Assembly (NCBI RefSeq): GCF_043729335.1
Contig: NZ_JAYTLQ010000054.1
Coordinates: 72,726-136,725 of the forward strand
Direction: 5' to 3'
Source: Crenothrix sp043729335
GTDB taxonomy: Bacteria > Pseudomonadota > Gammaproteobacteria > Methylococcales > Methylomonadaceae
DNA: 64,000 nucleotides
A program made the translations under genes and the position numbers. Shown here piece by piece: positions 18,511 through 28,248 of the stretch. How positions within the stretch are numbered: position 1 is the first letter of the stretch; each line of letters opens with the position of its first letter. Under the pieces are notes generated by a model that saw only the letters and a list, made by a program, of their open reading frames with translations, made no database searches and was not told where the DNA came from.

Positions 18511-18861
18511 AAATTTTCCTTGATAAAACAATAATAAGGGATAGCCCAATAGTTAGACTAATAGAATTGATTCTCCACCACATGCACGCAAGCTGTCAAG
18601 GCGACTGTTTTAAGCTTCTGCACAAAGTTACCCACAATTTGTGTGGATAACTCTGTGCATAACTTGTTTTTTACAGCGCTTAACACCCGTTTTTATTACA
18701 GTTTTATTACATTGCACATAAATAATACAGTTTTACAAATTTATTGACAATCAACAACTTAACATTTCCATAGGATATTTCTTACGTTAATGTAAGCAAT
18801 TTACGCGGCAAATTTTTATTTGTGCATAATCCTTGACAAACCCCCATCTGTAAACTAGCGG
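18511..18861. promoter_or_regulatory. Intergenic region with three DnaA-box-like sites and a palindromic operator
   Basis: TGTGGATAA at 18642-18650, TGTGCATAA at 18654-18662 and TGTGCATAA at 18821-18829 all fit the reverse complement of TTATNCACA. An imperfect dyad with arms CTTAC and GTAAG lies at 18781-18796. The region lies between the 3' end of hrpA and the start of the lipase-like gene, so it should contain the lipase promoter. No gene is visible in it. Confidence 0.4.
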
Positions 18862-21800
18862 TCATTGTTCATCCCAAGCCTTATCCAAACGTTTGGCAGA
18901 AATGGGATACGCTGTTTTAAGTTGCTGAGCAAACAGCGAAACTCTAAGCTCTTCCAATGCCCAGCGAAAAAACTCCTGCTCAGGAATGACGCGCTCCTTC
19001 TTCATTCTTTTCTCAACATCTTTCCAATAACGTATGGCGTAACGATTAATCTCCTGCACTTTTTGCGGATCGTTAATGCGCTTGTCCAATCGGTACTGAA
19101 TGGCCTTTAAATAACGCGGCATAGCTTTAAGTTGCTGATAAGGCGTATTGTGGATAAAACCGCCATAGACCAGAAGACTTAACTGCTCGGCAGTATCTTT
19201 TGCCAGTGGATCGTTACTATTAAATGATTGCAGTTGGGTTTTAATAGTTCCATAACACTGCATTATTTCCAGCGCTACTTTACCCACCTCATTGGCAATG
19301 CCAACAAAGTGAGCTTTATTTTCCTGCAAACTGCGCTCAAACTCCTGCTGGGTACGGATAGTTTTACCTTCAATAAAGACACTGTGCAAAATCAGATACA
19401 ACAGATCGTTCTTATAAGATACGTCAGCATTGTCCTGAATAATCGGATGTTTCGGCAAACGATGGTAAATCAATTCCACCGCCGCTGATTGCGGTACATT
19501 CTTCAATACATAAGTGCATTCTTTGCGTAACTGCAACTGAAACAGCCGCATGAGTCCTATTTGATGTTGATGTGCCGCTTTTTTCTGGGTGTCAAAAATA
19601 CGCACGCCCACCGCGTCACCTTCATCAATAATGGCCGGAAAGCCAATAAAACGCTGACCTTTCTGAATAAATTCATAGGTCTCCGGCAAATCATCAAAAC
19701 CCCATTGTATAAAGCCGGTGTATTGCAATTCGTCCGAGGCGATCTGATCAAAACTATCGCCTGCTTCAATGGCATATTTGGCTTGAAATTTTTTTAAATC
19801 CCGGCCGTAATCCAGTAGTTTGTCCTGATCATCAATCACCCGGAAATTCATTTTCAAATGCTCAGCCACAGCGTCCATCGCCCAGGCATTGATTGGAATG
19901 GCTTCACCGGTTAACTTGCGCAGCCGATTACCTAACCATTCCTGCATTGCACCTTTAAAATCCGGCTCAATCTCCAAACAGTGTTTAACGGTTTCTGGCA
20001 CGGGCACAAAATTTTTGCGGATTTGTTTAGGCAGTGCTTTAATTAAGGCAATACATTTTTCTTCCAGTAACCCTGGCACCAACCAATCAAACGGCGCTTG
20101 CGAAATTTGATTGAGCTGATGCACGGGAATCAACGCAGTCACTCCATCTTCATTATGGCCGGGTTCAAAACGGTATTGCAGGGTAAACGTCAGATTACCG
20201 ACTTTTTTGCTGTCAGGGTAATCCCATTCGTTAATGACATCTTCCTGTTCGCGGGTTAAATCTTCCTTGGTTAAAAACAGGATTTTTGGGTTAGCCCGTT
20301 CGGCGGTTTTACGCCAGGTATCCAGGTTAACGCCACTGAAAACTTCCGCAGGCAATTTGCTGTCATAAAATTGATACAACCATTGCTCATCCTCTACCAA
20401 ATCCACACGCCGGCCTTTGTGCTGGATAATACCAACTTCTTCCAGTAACTTCTGGTTAGCGCTATAAAAGGGGGCGTTGCTGTGGTAATCATGATCCACC
20501 AGCGCAGAACGGATAAAAATCTCCCGTGCAGCTTTGGCATCAACGTGGTCGTAAGGAATCTTGCGCCCGGCCTGCAAGGTCAGCCCATATAACAAAGTAC
20601 GCGCAGATACCATGCAGCGTGCGCCTTTCTTTTCCCAGTGCGGGTCAAAATAGTTGTGCTTTACCAAATGCGGCGCACAAGCTTCTATCCATTCCGGCTC
20701 GACACGTGCGACGGTACGTGCGTACACTTTACTGGTTTCCACTTGCTCGGCGGCCATAATCCATTTGGGCTTAACCTTATGCAAGCCAGAACCCGGGAAA
20801 ATAAAAAACTTCAGCGCCCTTGCGCCCAGATATTCGTACGGGTCATGCCTAAAACCAATGTTGGACAGCAACCCCGTCAACAAGGCACGGTGGATTTTTT
20901 CATAACTGGCAGGGTCGGTGTTGGGATGAAATTTTAAATCACCCTTCACCACCTGCATAATTTGGGCGTGGATGTCGAACCATTCCCGCATCCGTATGTA
21001 AGACAGAAAATTTTCCGTGCAATATTTACGCAACTTGCTGTTAGACAGATGCTTTTTTTGTTCCTCAAAGGTATTCCAGACATTGAGCAGCGTCAAAAAA
21101 TCGGACTCAGGATGCCGGAATGCCAGATGTTTGGCATCGGCTTGCTGCATTTTATCGGCAGGCTTTTCGCGTGGGTCTTGCACGCTTAAGGCTGCAACAA
21201 TAATAGCCACTTCGGTTAAGCAATGTTCTTCAGCAGCGGCGAGTAACATCCGCGCCAGTTTAGGGTCGGTAGGAAATTTGGCCAGTTGCTTACCAATATC
21301 AGTGAGCTTACCGGCCTTATCCAGCGCATTGACTTCGGCCAGCATGGTTTTGCCGTCACGGATCATCTTGTCATCGGGCGGCTCCAGAAATGGAAAATCG
21401 CCAATATCGCCCAAATTGAGCGCGGCCATCTGCAAAATCACCGCCGACAAATTGGTGCGCATGATTTCCGGTTCGGTAAATTCCGGTCTGGCCAGATAAT
21501 CATCATGCGAATACAGCCGTATACAAATACCTTCCGCTACACGCCCACAGCGCCCTGCCCGTTGATTGGCGCTAGATTGGGATATCCGCTCTATCGGCAA
21601 ACGCTGAATTTTACTGCGGTGGCTGTAACGGCTGATACGGGCATGACCGGTATCGATCACGCAGCGGATACCGGGCACGGTGAGCGAGGTTTCGGCGACA
21701 TTGGTGGACAGCACGATGCGTATCTTGCCACCTTTGGGATTAAACACCCGTTCCTGTTCGCTGACGCTGAGCTTGGAATACAACGGCAAGATGTCATATT

Positions 21801-22752
21801 TGCTCGGATGGTGTTTTTTCAGCGATTCGGTGGTTTCGCGAATTTCGCGCTCGCCACTGAGAAAGATTAAAACATCGCCGCGCAAATCCCGGTACAGCTC
21901 ATCGACCGCATCAAGAATGGCATTTTGCAAATCATCGCTGGTTTCATCTTCCTCTTCCTCTTTGATCTCAATAGGCCGATAGCGGGTATCAACCGAATAG
22001 GTGCGGCCTGATACTTCAATAATCGGTGCATTGTCAAAATGGGTGGAAAATCGCTCGGTATCAATGGTCGCGGAGGTGACGATGAGCTTTAAATCCGGAC
22101 GCTTAGGCAACAGCCATTTCATGTAACCCAACAGAAAATCGATGTTTAAACTGCGCTCATGGGCTTCATCGATAATAATAGTGTCGTATTGATTGAGGTA
22201 CGGGTCGTTTTGCGACTCGGCCAGCAAAATGCCGTCGGTCATTAACTTAATCAACGAGTCGGCATGGGTGCGGTCATTAAAACGAATTTTATAACCGACC
22301 GATTTGCCCATGGTTTCGCCCAGTTCTTCGGCAATACGGTCGGCGACTGTACGAGCGGCAATGCGCCGTGGCTGGGTGTGGCCAATAAAACCGGAACTAC
22401 CACGGCCAATCGACAAACAAATTTTGGGCAACTGCGTGGTTTTGCCGGATCCGGTTTCCCCGCACACAATAACCACCTGATTGTCTTGTATCAGCTTGGC
22501 GATGTCGTCTTTTTTACCGGTCACTGGTAAATCAGGAAAATTCAGTACTGGAATACTGGCCAGGCGCTTGCTTCTGGCCGCCAGGGATTTTTCCAGTTGC
22601 CTGACCAAGCTGTTCAGTTTTTCATCGGAATGTTTGCCTTTTTGATAATCCGTGCGGCAACTGTCTAATCGACGCTTTAAGCCATGCCGATCTTGGCCTA
22701 GGCACTGGGGTAATTGGGCGGTGAGTTGTTTGATTAAATCAGAAGTAGACAT
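18862..22752 (-). CDS. hrpA: ATP-dependent RNA helicase HrpA
   Basis: A 1296-residue DEAH-box helicase, close to the usual HrpA length (about 1300). Motifs in order are: Walker A VVIVCGETGSGKTTQLPKIC (about 92), GHTQPRRIAARTVADRIAEE, DEAH box DTIIIDEAHERSLNIDFLLG (about 190), SATIDTERFS, VLSTNVAETSLTVPGI and motif VI SANQRAGRCGRV. The helicase-associated domain and the long C-terminal HrpA extension (DUF3418-type, with IPVHQLNQISQAPFDWLVPG) follow. HrpA unwinds RNA and resolves stalled ribosomes and mRNA structures in the cytosol. The gene stands alone. The ATG at 22752 lacks a strong ribosome binding site but fits the family start. Confidence 0.93.
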   Translation of the reverse strand: MSTSDLIKQLTAQLPQCLGQDRHGLKRRLDSCRTDYQKGKHSDEKLNSLVRQLEKSLAARSKRLASIPVLNFPDLPVTGKKDDIAKLIQDNQVVIVCGETGSGKTTQLPKICLSIGRGSSGFIGHTQPRRIAARTVADRIAEELGETMGKSVGYKIRFNDRTHADSLIKLMTDGILLAESQNDPYLNQYDTIIIDEAHERSLNIDFLLGYMKWLLPKRPDLKLIVTSATIDTERFSTHFDNAPIIEVSGRTYSVDTRYRPIEIKEEEEDETSDDLQNAILDAVDELYRDLRGDVLIFLSGEREIRETTESLKKHHPSKYDILPLYSKLSVSEQERVFNPKGGKIRIVLSTNVAETSLTVPGIRCVIDTGHARISRYSHRSKIQRLPIERISQSSANQRAGRCGRVAEGICIRLYSHDDYLARPEFTEPEIMRTNLSAVILQMAALNLGDIGDFPFLEPPDDKMIRDGKTMLAEVNALDKAGKLTDIGKQLAKFPTDPKLARMLLAAAEEHCLTEVAIIVAALSVQDPREKPADKMQQADAKHLAFRHPESDFLTLLNVWNTFEEQKKHLSNSKLRKYCTENFLSYIRMREWFDIHAQIMQVVKGDLKFHPNTDPASYEKIHRALLTGLLSNIGFRHDPYEYLGARALKFFIFPGSGLHKVKPKWIMAAEQVETSKVYARTVARVEPEWIEACAPHLVKHNYFDPHWEKKGARCMVSARTLLYGLTLQAGRKIPYDHVDAKAAREIFIRSALVDHDYHSNAPFYSANQKLLEEVGIIQHKGRRVDLVEDEQWLYQFYDSKLPAEVFSGVNLDTWRKTAERANPKILFLTKEDLTREQEDVINEWDYPDSKKVGNLTFTLQYRFEPGHNEDGVTALIPVHQLNQISQAPFDWLVPGLLEEKCIALIKALPKQIRKNFVPVPETVKHCLEIEPDFKGAMQEWLGNRLRKLTGEAIPINAWAMDAVAEHLKMNFRVIDDQDKLLDYGRDLKKFQAKYAIEAGDSFDQIASDELQYTGFIQWGFDDLPETYEFIQKGQRFIGFPAIIDEGDAVGVRIFDTQKKAAHQHQIGLMRLFQLQLRKECTYVLKNVPQSAAVELIYHRLPKHPIIQDNADVSYKNDLLYLILHSVFIEGKTIRTQQEFERSLQENKAHFVGIANEVGKVALEIMQCYGTIKTQLQSFNSNDPLAKDTAEQLSLLVYGGFIHNTPYQQLKAMPRYLKAIQYRLDKRINDPQKVQEINRYAIRYWKDVEKRMKKERVIPEQEFFRWALEELRVSLFAQQLKTAYPISAKRLDKAWDEQ

Positions 22753-22932
22753 TAATGGCAGATTAAATATTTGAGAAAGGGGGGATGTTACAAGTGTAAG
22801 AGATGTGGGGCTTAGCGGGAATTATAGGTACATCGGATACAACATACTCAATTAAATCCCATAACTCATGCTAGCAACGTGAAGATATAGCTGAGCGAGT
22901 AAGCGCGAATTTATTCGTAGTGTACCCAGCTT

Positions 22933-23003
22933 GTTGGGGTGAGGTAACGAACCCCAACGATACAGTGCATTTTAATGTTGGGGTTCCTATCGTCACCCCA
23001 ACG
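22933..23003. repeat. Inverted pair of GTTGGGGT…ACCCCAAC palindromes
   Basis: Unit 1 (22933-22958) has arms GTTGGGGT and ACCCCAAC. Unit 2 (22978-23003) is nearly the reverse complement of unit 1 and has the same arms. Together they form a REP-like doublet in the 339-base gap between dnaE and hrpA. No gene is visible in the gap. Confidence 0.7.
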
Positions 23004-23020
23004 CTAGTAACATTACACTT

Positions 23021-23046
23021 TGTCCCACCTTAAGTGTTGGATAGCC
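23021..23046. repeat. Solo end of the MITE-like family
   Basis: TGTCCCACCTTAAGTG followed by GATAGCC matches the right terminal repeat of the elements at 1021, 30134, 50796 and 59095. No matching left end was found within the intergenic region, so this is a remnant or a hybrid element with the GTTGGGGT palindromes as core. Confidence 0.5.
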
Positions 23047-23091
23047 AGCATTTTAATCGATTTACCACGAACCGGATCAATCAAACCACCA

Positions 23092-26000
23092 TCAGCGATA
23101 TTTAATTTGTACCGCTGCTGCTCCCAGCAAAGCCCTCAACTGCCCAACCAGTGCATCGGTAGGAAATACCCGCCACTGATCACTAAATTGCACATTAGCC
23201 TGCTCAGTGCCTGTACTGTAATTAAGAATAATGGGACAAGAACCTCCAGCACAAGGCTGTAAAATGGTGCGTAACTTAGCGGTAAACACCTCGGTAGGCA
23301 AGGAGTTTTCTGAGGTATTCCACGTTAAATGAATATGACGTGCAAAAGCAACCCGCGCTTGATCAATACTATAGAGCTTGTTTGCACTCAAGCGCAACGT
23401 GCCCAAATAGTCATCTACACCCAATTCGCCTTCGGCCACTAACAAAGTGTCACGGACAAAAATATCACGGTAGCTGTCATAAATTGGCCCAAAAGCGGCA
23501 ATTTCCAATCGACCCGTTTTATCATCTATTGTGGCAAAGCCCATGGTCTTGCCGTTTTTAGTCTGACGGGTACGTACTTCCACTACCAAACCCGCCACGC
23601 GCACATTCATCTTGCCTTTAGAACGCTCCATGCTTTCCAGTAAAGACGCAATACTGCCCTGAGTAAACTGTTGCAATTCCGGCAAGTACTGTTCAATAGG
23701 GTGACCGGTTAAAAATAAACCCAAAGTTAACTTTTCCGCCGCCAACCGTTCGTTCTCTGTCCACGGCTGTACAGGTATGGCGTAGGCAGCGTTGTCGGTA
23801 GCATCCGCTGACTCCGACATTAAACCGAACAAATCATCCTGCCCGGTTTGTGCCATTTTGCCATGCTGTTCGGCCACTTTTAAGGCCATGGGCAATTCTG
23901 CCAAATGTGCGGCGCGGTTATCATCAAACACATCAAACGCACCGGCACGAATCAAAGCTTCCAGCACGCGGCGATTAAACTTACGTAAATCCACGCGCTG
24001 ACATAAATCATACAAGCCAGTAAAATCACCTTGTGCAGTGCGATTTTCGAGCATATCTTCAATAGCCGCTTGCCCCACGCCTTTTAACGCGCCCAAGCCA
24101 TAAACAATATGGCCTTTAGCATCAACGGTAAAACGGTAATTAGATACATTAATATGCGGCGGACAAATCACCAGCTTCATTTGCCGACATTCTTCGATCA
24201 GCACCACCACCTTATCGGTATTATCCATATCGGATGACAACACCGCCGCCATAAATTCTGCCGGATAATGGGTTTTTAGCCACGCAGTTTGATAAGCCAC
24301 CAGCGCATACGCAGCCGAGTGTGATTTATTAAAACCGTAACCGGCAAATTTTTCCATTAAATCGAACACATAGGTAGCGATTTTTTCATCAATCTGGTTA
24401 GCAACCGCACCGGTAGTGAACTTTTCACGTTCCTTGGCCATTTCCTCCGGCTTTTTCTTTCCCATAGCGCGGCGCAGCATATCCGCACCACCCAGCGTGT
24501 AGCTCGCCAGCTCGCGGGCAATCTGCATCACCTGCTCCTGATACAAAATAACACCGTTGGTAGGTTTTAAAATAGATTCCAGCAAAGTGTGTGCATAGAC
24601 CGCCTTGGTGCCATGCTTTACATTAATGTAATCATCTACCATCCCCGATTCCAATGGCCCCGGCCTGAACAAAGCCACCAAGGCGATAATGTCATCAAAG
24701 CAATCGGGTTTAAGCTTTTTAATCAACTCTTTCATGCCGCGCGATTCCAGCTGAAACACGGCAGTAGTTAAGCCATATTTCAATAGCTCATAAGTTGCAG
24801 CATCATCGCGTGGAATCAGGGTAATATCGACTAAAACAGCGTTGGTTTGCTGTTTTTTAAGGTTAATGGTTTGCAGCGCCCAATCGATAATCGTTAGTGT
24901 ACGCAGCCCTAAAAAGTCAAACTTAACCAAGCCGACCGCTTCAACGTCGTCTTTATCAAATTGCGTGACCAAATTACCGCCGCCCTGCTCACAATACAGC
25001 GGGGTAAAATCGGTAAGTTTGGTCGGTGAAATCACCACACCACCCGCGTGTTTACCGGCGTTTCTGACCGTACCTTCTAAAATCAAACACATATCAATCA
25101 GCGCTTTGACTTCTTCTTCACTGTCGTAAAGTTGTTTTAAATCTGGACTGTCCTTTAAAGCTTTGGTTAGCGTCATGCCAATTTCAAACGGCACCAGTTT
25201 GGCTAACCGGTCAACAAAACCGTAAGCATGACCCAATACACGCCCGACATCACGGATCACCGCTTTGGCCGCCATCGAGCCGTAAGTGATAATTTGCGCA
25301 ACATGATCTCGGCCATAATGCCGTGCCACATAGTCTATAACTTCATCGCGCCGATCCATGCAAAAATCAATATCAAAGTCGGGCATGGAAACACGTTCAG
25401 GATTTAAAAACCGCTCAAACAATAAATCGAACTCAATCGGATCCAGATCGGTAATTTTAAGCGCATACGCTACCAGTGAACCCGCACCGGAACCACGCCC
25501 CGGCCCTACCGGAATTAGCTCATTTTTTGCCCACTGGATAAAATCGGCGACAATCATAAAATAACCTGGAAAACCCATTTGAGTAATCATTTTTAACTCA
25601 AAATCCAGGCGCTCGTAATACACAAGGCGATTTTCCGCATCCGTGCCTTTACCCACCGCAGGCGAATGCGCTAAACGCTGTTCCAAACCTTGCAGCGCAG
25701 CTTGAGCCATAAATTCACTGAGCGTCATCCCTTGCGGCACCGGAAAATCAGGCAGAAAGTTTTTACCCAGCGTTAAGGTTAAATTGCAGCGTTTGGCGAT
25801 TTCTACGGTGTTTTCCAAAGCTTCGGGAATATCAGCAAACAGCGCCTGCATTTCCTCGCTAGTGCGCAGGTATTGCTGGTTGGTATAGTCTTTCGGCCGG
25901 CGGTTATCATCCAGCACACGGCTCTGGTTAATACACACGCGTATTTCATGGGCAGCAAAATCTTTGGCGTGAATGAAGCGCACATCGTTAGTGGCAACTA

Positions 26001-26583
26001 CGGGCAGACCCATCGCTAACGCCAATTCAACCGCTGCGGTTATATAACGTTCTTCATCAGGCTTGCCGATGCGTTGTAGCTCAAGGTAAAAGCTGTCTTT
26101 AAACAGGCTTTGCCAATAACTTGCCAAGCGCTTGGCGGCATCGATATTTTCAGCCAATAAGGCACGGCCTATATCGCCGCTCATAGCACCTGACAAGGCA
26201 ATCAAGCCGCCATGATTTTCCTCCAACCATTCATACCGTAGCATCGGTACGCCTTGATGCTGGCCTTCCTGGTAGGCTTTGGAAATCAGTTCCGTTAAGG
26301 TGATATAGCCTTGATGATTATTGACCAACAAGGTTAATCGATAAGGGGTAGCCGGATCTTCGCTGTTGAAAATTAACACATCAGCGCCAGCTATCGGTTT
26401 AACGCCTTGCCCTAAAGAAGCTTTGTAAAATTTAACCAGCCCAAACAGATTAGTGTGATCAGTCATGGCAACCGCAGGCATGTTTAACTCAGCTAAGCGT
26501 TTAACCAAAGGTTTAATTTTAACGATGCCGTCAACAAGCGAAAATTCGCTATGAAGCCGTAAATGGATAAAAGTGGGTTGCAT
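23092..26583 (-). CDS. dnaE: DNA polymerase III alpha subunit
   Basis: A 1163-residue replicative polymerase, matching the usual DnaE1 length (E. coli 1160). The N-terminal PHP domain starts FIHLRLHSEFSLVDGIVKIK and includes PAVAMTDHTNLFGLVKFYK. The palm domain has GPGRGSGAGSLVAYALKIT (about 360) and the catalytic aspartates in VSMPDFDIDFCMDRRDEVID (about 400). Later come GFNKSHSAAYALVAYQTAWL, the helix-hairpin-helix region, and an OB-fold domain around MNVRVAGLVVEVRTRQTKNG (about 1000) with a C-terminal tau-binding tail. It acts in the replisome with the beta clamp. It is transcribed alone here; no accessory replication gene is adjacent. Confidence 0.95.
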   Translation of the reverse strand: MQPTFIHLRLHSEFSLVDGIVKIKPLVKRLAELNMPAVAMTDHTNLFGLVKFYKASLGQGVKPIAGADVLIFNSEDPATPYRLTLLVNNHQGYITLTELISKAYQEGQHQGVPMLRYEWLEENHGGLIALSGAMSGDIGRALLAENIDAAKRLASYWQSLFKDSFYLELQRIGKPDEERYITAAVELALAMGLPVVATNDVRFIHAKDFAAHEIRVCINQSRVLDDNRRPKDYTNQQYLRTSEEMQALFADIPEALENTVEIAKRCNLTLTLGKNFLPDFPVPQGMTLSEFMAQAALQGLEQRLAHSPAVGKGTDAENRLVYYERLDFELKMITQMGFPGYFMIVADFIQWAKNELIPVGPGRGSGAGSLVAYALKITDLDPIEFDLLFERFLNPERVSMPDFDIDFCMDRRDEVIDYVARHYGRDHVAQIITYGSMAAKAVIRDVGRVLGHAYGFVDRLAKLVPFEIGMTLTKALKDSPDLKQLYDSEEEVKALIDMCLILEGTVRNAGKHAGGVVISPTKLTDFTPLYCEQGGGNLVTQFDKDDVEAVGLVKFDFLGLRTLTIIDWALQTINLKKQQTNAVLVDITLIPRDDAATYELLKYGLTTAVFQLESRGMKELIKKLKPDCFDDIIALVALFRPGPLESGMVDDYINVKHGTKAVYAHTLLESILKPTNGVILYQEQVMQIARELASYTLGGADMLRRAMGKKKPEEMAKEREKFTTGAVANQIDEKIATYVFDLMEKFAGYGFNKSHSAAYALVAYQTAWLKTHYPAEFMAAVLSSDMDNTDKVVVLIEECRQMKLVICPPHINVSNYRFTVDAKGHIVYGLGALKGVGQAAIEDMLENRTAQGDFTGLYDLCQRVDLRKFNRRVLEALIRAGAFDVFDDNRAAHLAELPMALKVAEQHGKMAQTGQDDLFGLMSESADATDNAAYAIPVQPWTENERLAAEKLTLGLFLTGHPIEQYLPELQQFTQGSIASLLESMERSKGKMNVRVAGLVVEVRTRQTKNGKTMGFATIDDKTGRLEIAAFGPIYDSYRDIFVRDTLLVAEGELGVDDYLGTLRLSANKLYSIDQARVAFARHIHLTWNTSENSLPTEVFTAKLRTILQPCAGGSCPIILNYSTGTEQANVQFSDQWRVFPTDALVGQLRALLGAAAVQIKYR

Positions 26584-26889
26584 GATGGGCGAGACGAGAA
26601 ACCAAGTAGAAACGAACGATACTATACATCAAAAGAGACGGTAACTAGCGAGCCTGTGTGTCGTCAAATGATACCCGTTACAGTAATTAGTTGAATCAAC
26701 CTTGTTATTAATACTCTATTTTAGGATGGGCATAGTTAATTATATGCGATCGACCAAGGCAATAATTTGCATTATTTTGGTAAAAATTACAGAAATACAG
26801 ACTTATAGTTTACATGGCACAAAAACTTACATACTATGAGCATGAGCTTACATTACTAGATTACTATCGCGGAAAAAGGAAGCCAACCC

Positions 26890-26994
26890 ATGCTTGTAAA
26901 ACATCGTAAACTATTTATTATTTTTTTGGTTTTGGCGGTAGCGAGCATAGCCAGTAGTTGTATGACGTTAGCGCTACTCAGTATATTCGGGTAA
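26890..26994 (+). CDS. Small single-helix membrane peptide
   Basis: A 34-codon gene. The peptide begins with basic residues (MLVKHRK) and continues as one hydrophobic helix (LFIIFLVLAVASIASS) with a Cys after ASS, then a short second hydrophobic patch (MTLALLSIFG). AAAGGAAG lies about nine bases before the ATG. The product is either a small transmembrane peptide or, less likely, a lipoprotein-like peptide, since ASSC is only a weak lipobox. A hairpin terminator 150 bases downstream fits a short monocistronic transcript. The role is unknown; it could be a regulatory membrane peptide or a type I toxin-like peptide, but no antisense RNA was identified. Confidence 0.45.
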   Translation: MLVKHRKLFIIFLVLAVASIASSCMTLALLSIFG

Positions 26995-27142
26995 TTATTA
27001 CCGAGTACATTTGCATTGCAAGAATGATGTAGGCAGCTGATTGTGTTAAATTAATGCTACGAAAACCCCGTAAAATTACGGATTGACGACTACTATTATA
27101 GTTTGAGCTATGGATGGCATAAATAGTTATAAAAACTGAAGT

Positions 27143-27175
27143 TTGCCCACTCCCAAAAAAGAAGTGGGCAATTTT
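27143..27175 (+). terminator. Rho-independent terminator-like hairpin
   Basis: Arms TTGCCCACT and AGTGGGCAA (9 bp, perfect) around an 11-base loop, followed by TTTTAAAT on the plus strand. It probably ends the transcript of the small peptide gene at 26890. The T run is short. Confidence 0.55.
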
Positions 27176-27794
27176 AAATACATTGCATCCACAAGCCGAC
27201 ATAAACCGCTTAAACGCAATCGTCAACACTTACCAGACTGACCAAACCCAGTCTTTAAAATGCCTAAGCAACGATTTGCAAGCATGGCATACTCAAGATA
27301 CTCCGTTTTTTGTCGGTTTCTAATACCGATTTGTTACTTGTCTTCTTTCAAAAACAACTTCCAAACGTGTTCATACTAATTTTCAGCCTCAGCATTAACG
27401 TAGTTTTTTTTGGATGTACTTTACCAAGTACATAATAAATTAAGCACGTAATATGCCATAACTACCAAGCAATTGATATTTAGATAAATCCATGTATTTT
27501 CTGGCAGAATATTAAAGGGGAAGCAAGCTAGAGAGTGTCCAAAATGGGCAGATACTGACAATTTTTTACTGACCCTTAATCAACTTGAAACGCGCAAATA
27601 GCTCTTTTTCATGATAACTATTCAAGGCTCGCGCTGACCGCGAATCAATATCCAGCATAGTTTTTGCTCACAAGAAGCCACTTTATCTTGAACTGCGGCG
27701 GGTCAATGGTTATTTTTATAGCTGTAATTTATACTGTGCATAGCTTACAGTCTATTTTCACTGTTATTTCTTCATTGCAAAAACCGATATCACC

Positions 27795-28145
27795 ATGAAT
27801 TATCCTATTTTAACCAGTATTTCTCTGTTATTGTGCAGCAATGTCTTTATGACCTTTGCATGGTATGCGCATTTAAAAGAATTGGGTCATAAGCCTTGGC
27901 TGATTGCCGCACTAGTGAGCTGGGGTATTGCTTTATTTGAATATTTACTGCAAGTTCCAGCCAATCGTATCGGGTATACTGTGCTGTCTATTGGGCAATT
28001 GAAAATTATTCAGGAGATTATTACCTTATCCGTTTTTGTGCCCTTTTCCGTTTTTTATATGCGCGAACCTTTAAAGCTGGATTACTTATGGGCTGGACTG
28101 TGTTTAATGGCTGCGGTTTATTTTATGTTCAGAGAAAAACTGTAA
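27795..28145 (+). CDS. DUF486 family membrane protein
   Basis: A 116-residue protein made of four hydrophobic helices (ILTSISLLLCSNVFMTFAW, LIAALVSWGIALFEYLLQV, IQEIITLSVFVPFSVFY and YLWAGLCLMAAVYFMF). The conserved DUF486 elements NVFMTFAWYAHLK, EYLLQVPANRIGY and QLKIIQEIITL are present. The family is related to the small drug/metabolite transporter fold (EmrE-like size), but its function is not established. It lies 103 bases upstream of pabB on the same strand, though with no shared role evident. Confidence 0.85.
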   Translation: MNYPILTSISLLLCSNVFMTFAWYAHLKELGHKPWLIAALVSWGIALFEYLLQVPANRIGYTVLSIGQLKIIQEIITLSVFVPFSVFYMREPLKLDYLWAGLCLMAAVYFMFREKL

Positions 28146-28248
28146 GCATTATCATAAGTTTTGATAAGGCTATTTATTTAAATACAACAAGACATCCAAT
28201 CAATTTCTCAGTCACCATGACGCGTATTTTTAATTATTTTCCCTTTTA

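Larger units (their letters stand above)
26584..27794. other. Gene-poor region between dnaE and a DUF486 gene
   Basis: 1.2 kb with only one credible small gene (26890-26994). Its probable 3' hairpins are at 27067-27080 (CCGTAA/TTACGG) and 27143-27171. The remainder is AT-rich with no recognisable protein or RNA family. Three TTACAT motifs lie near 26812, 26828 and 26850 just upstream of the small gene. A frame at 26978-27229 (minus) has no family features and was not called. Confidence 0.45.

Noticed and set aside
18642..18829. Origin of replication
   Set aside because: Only three DnaA-box-like sites; no dnaA, dnaN, gidA or AT-rich unwinding element nearby.
26978..27229. 83-codon minus-strand reading frame
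   Set aside because: It overlaps the hairpins downstream of the small peptide gene, has no ribosome binding site and no recognisable domain.
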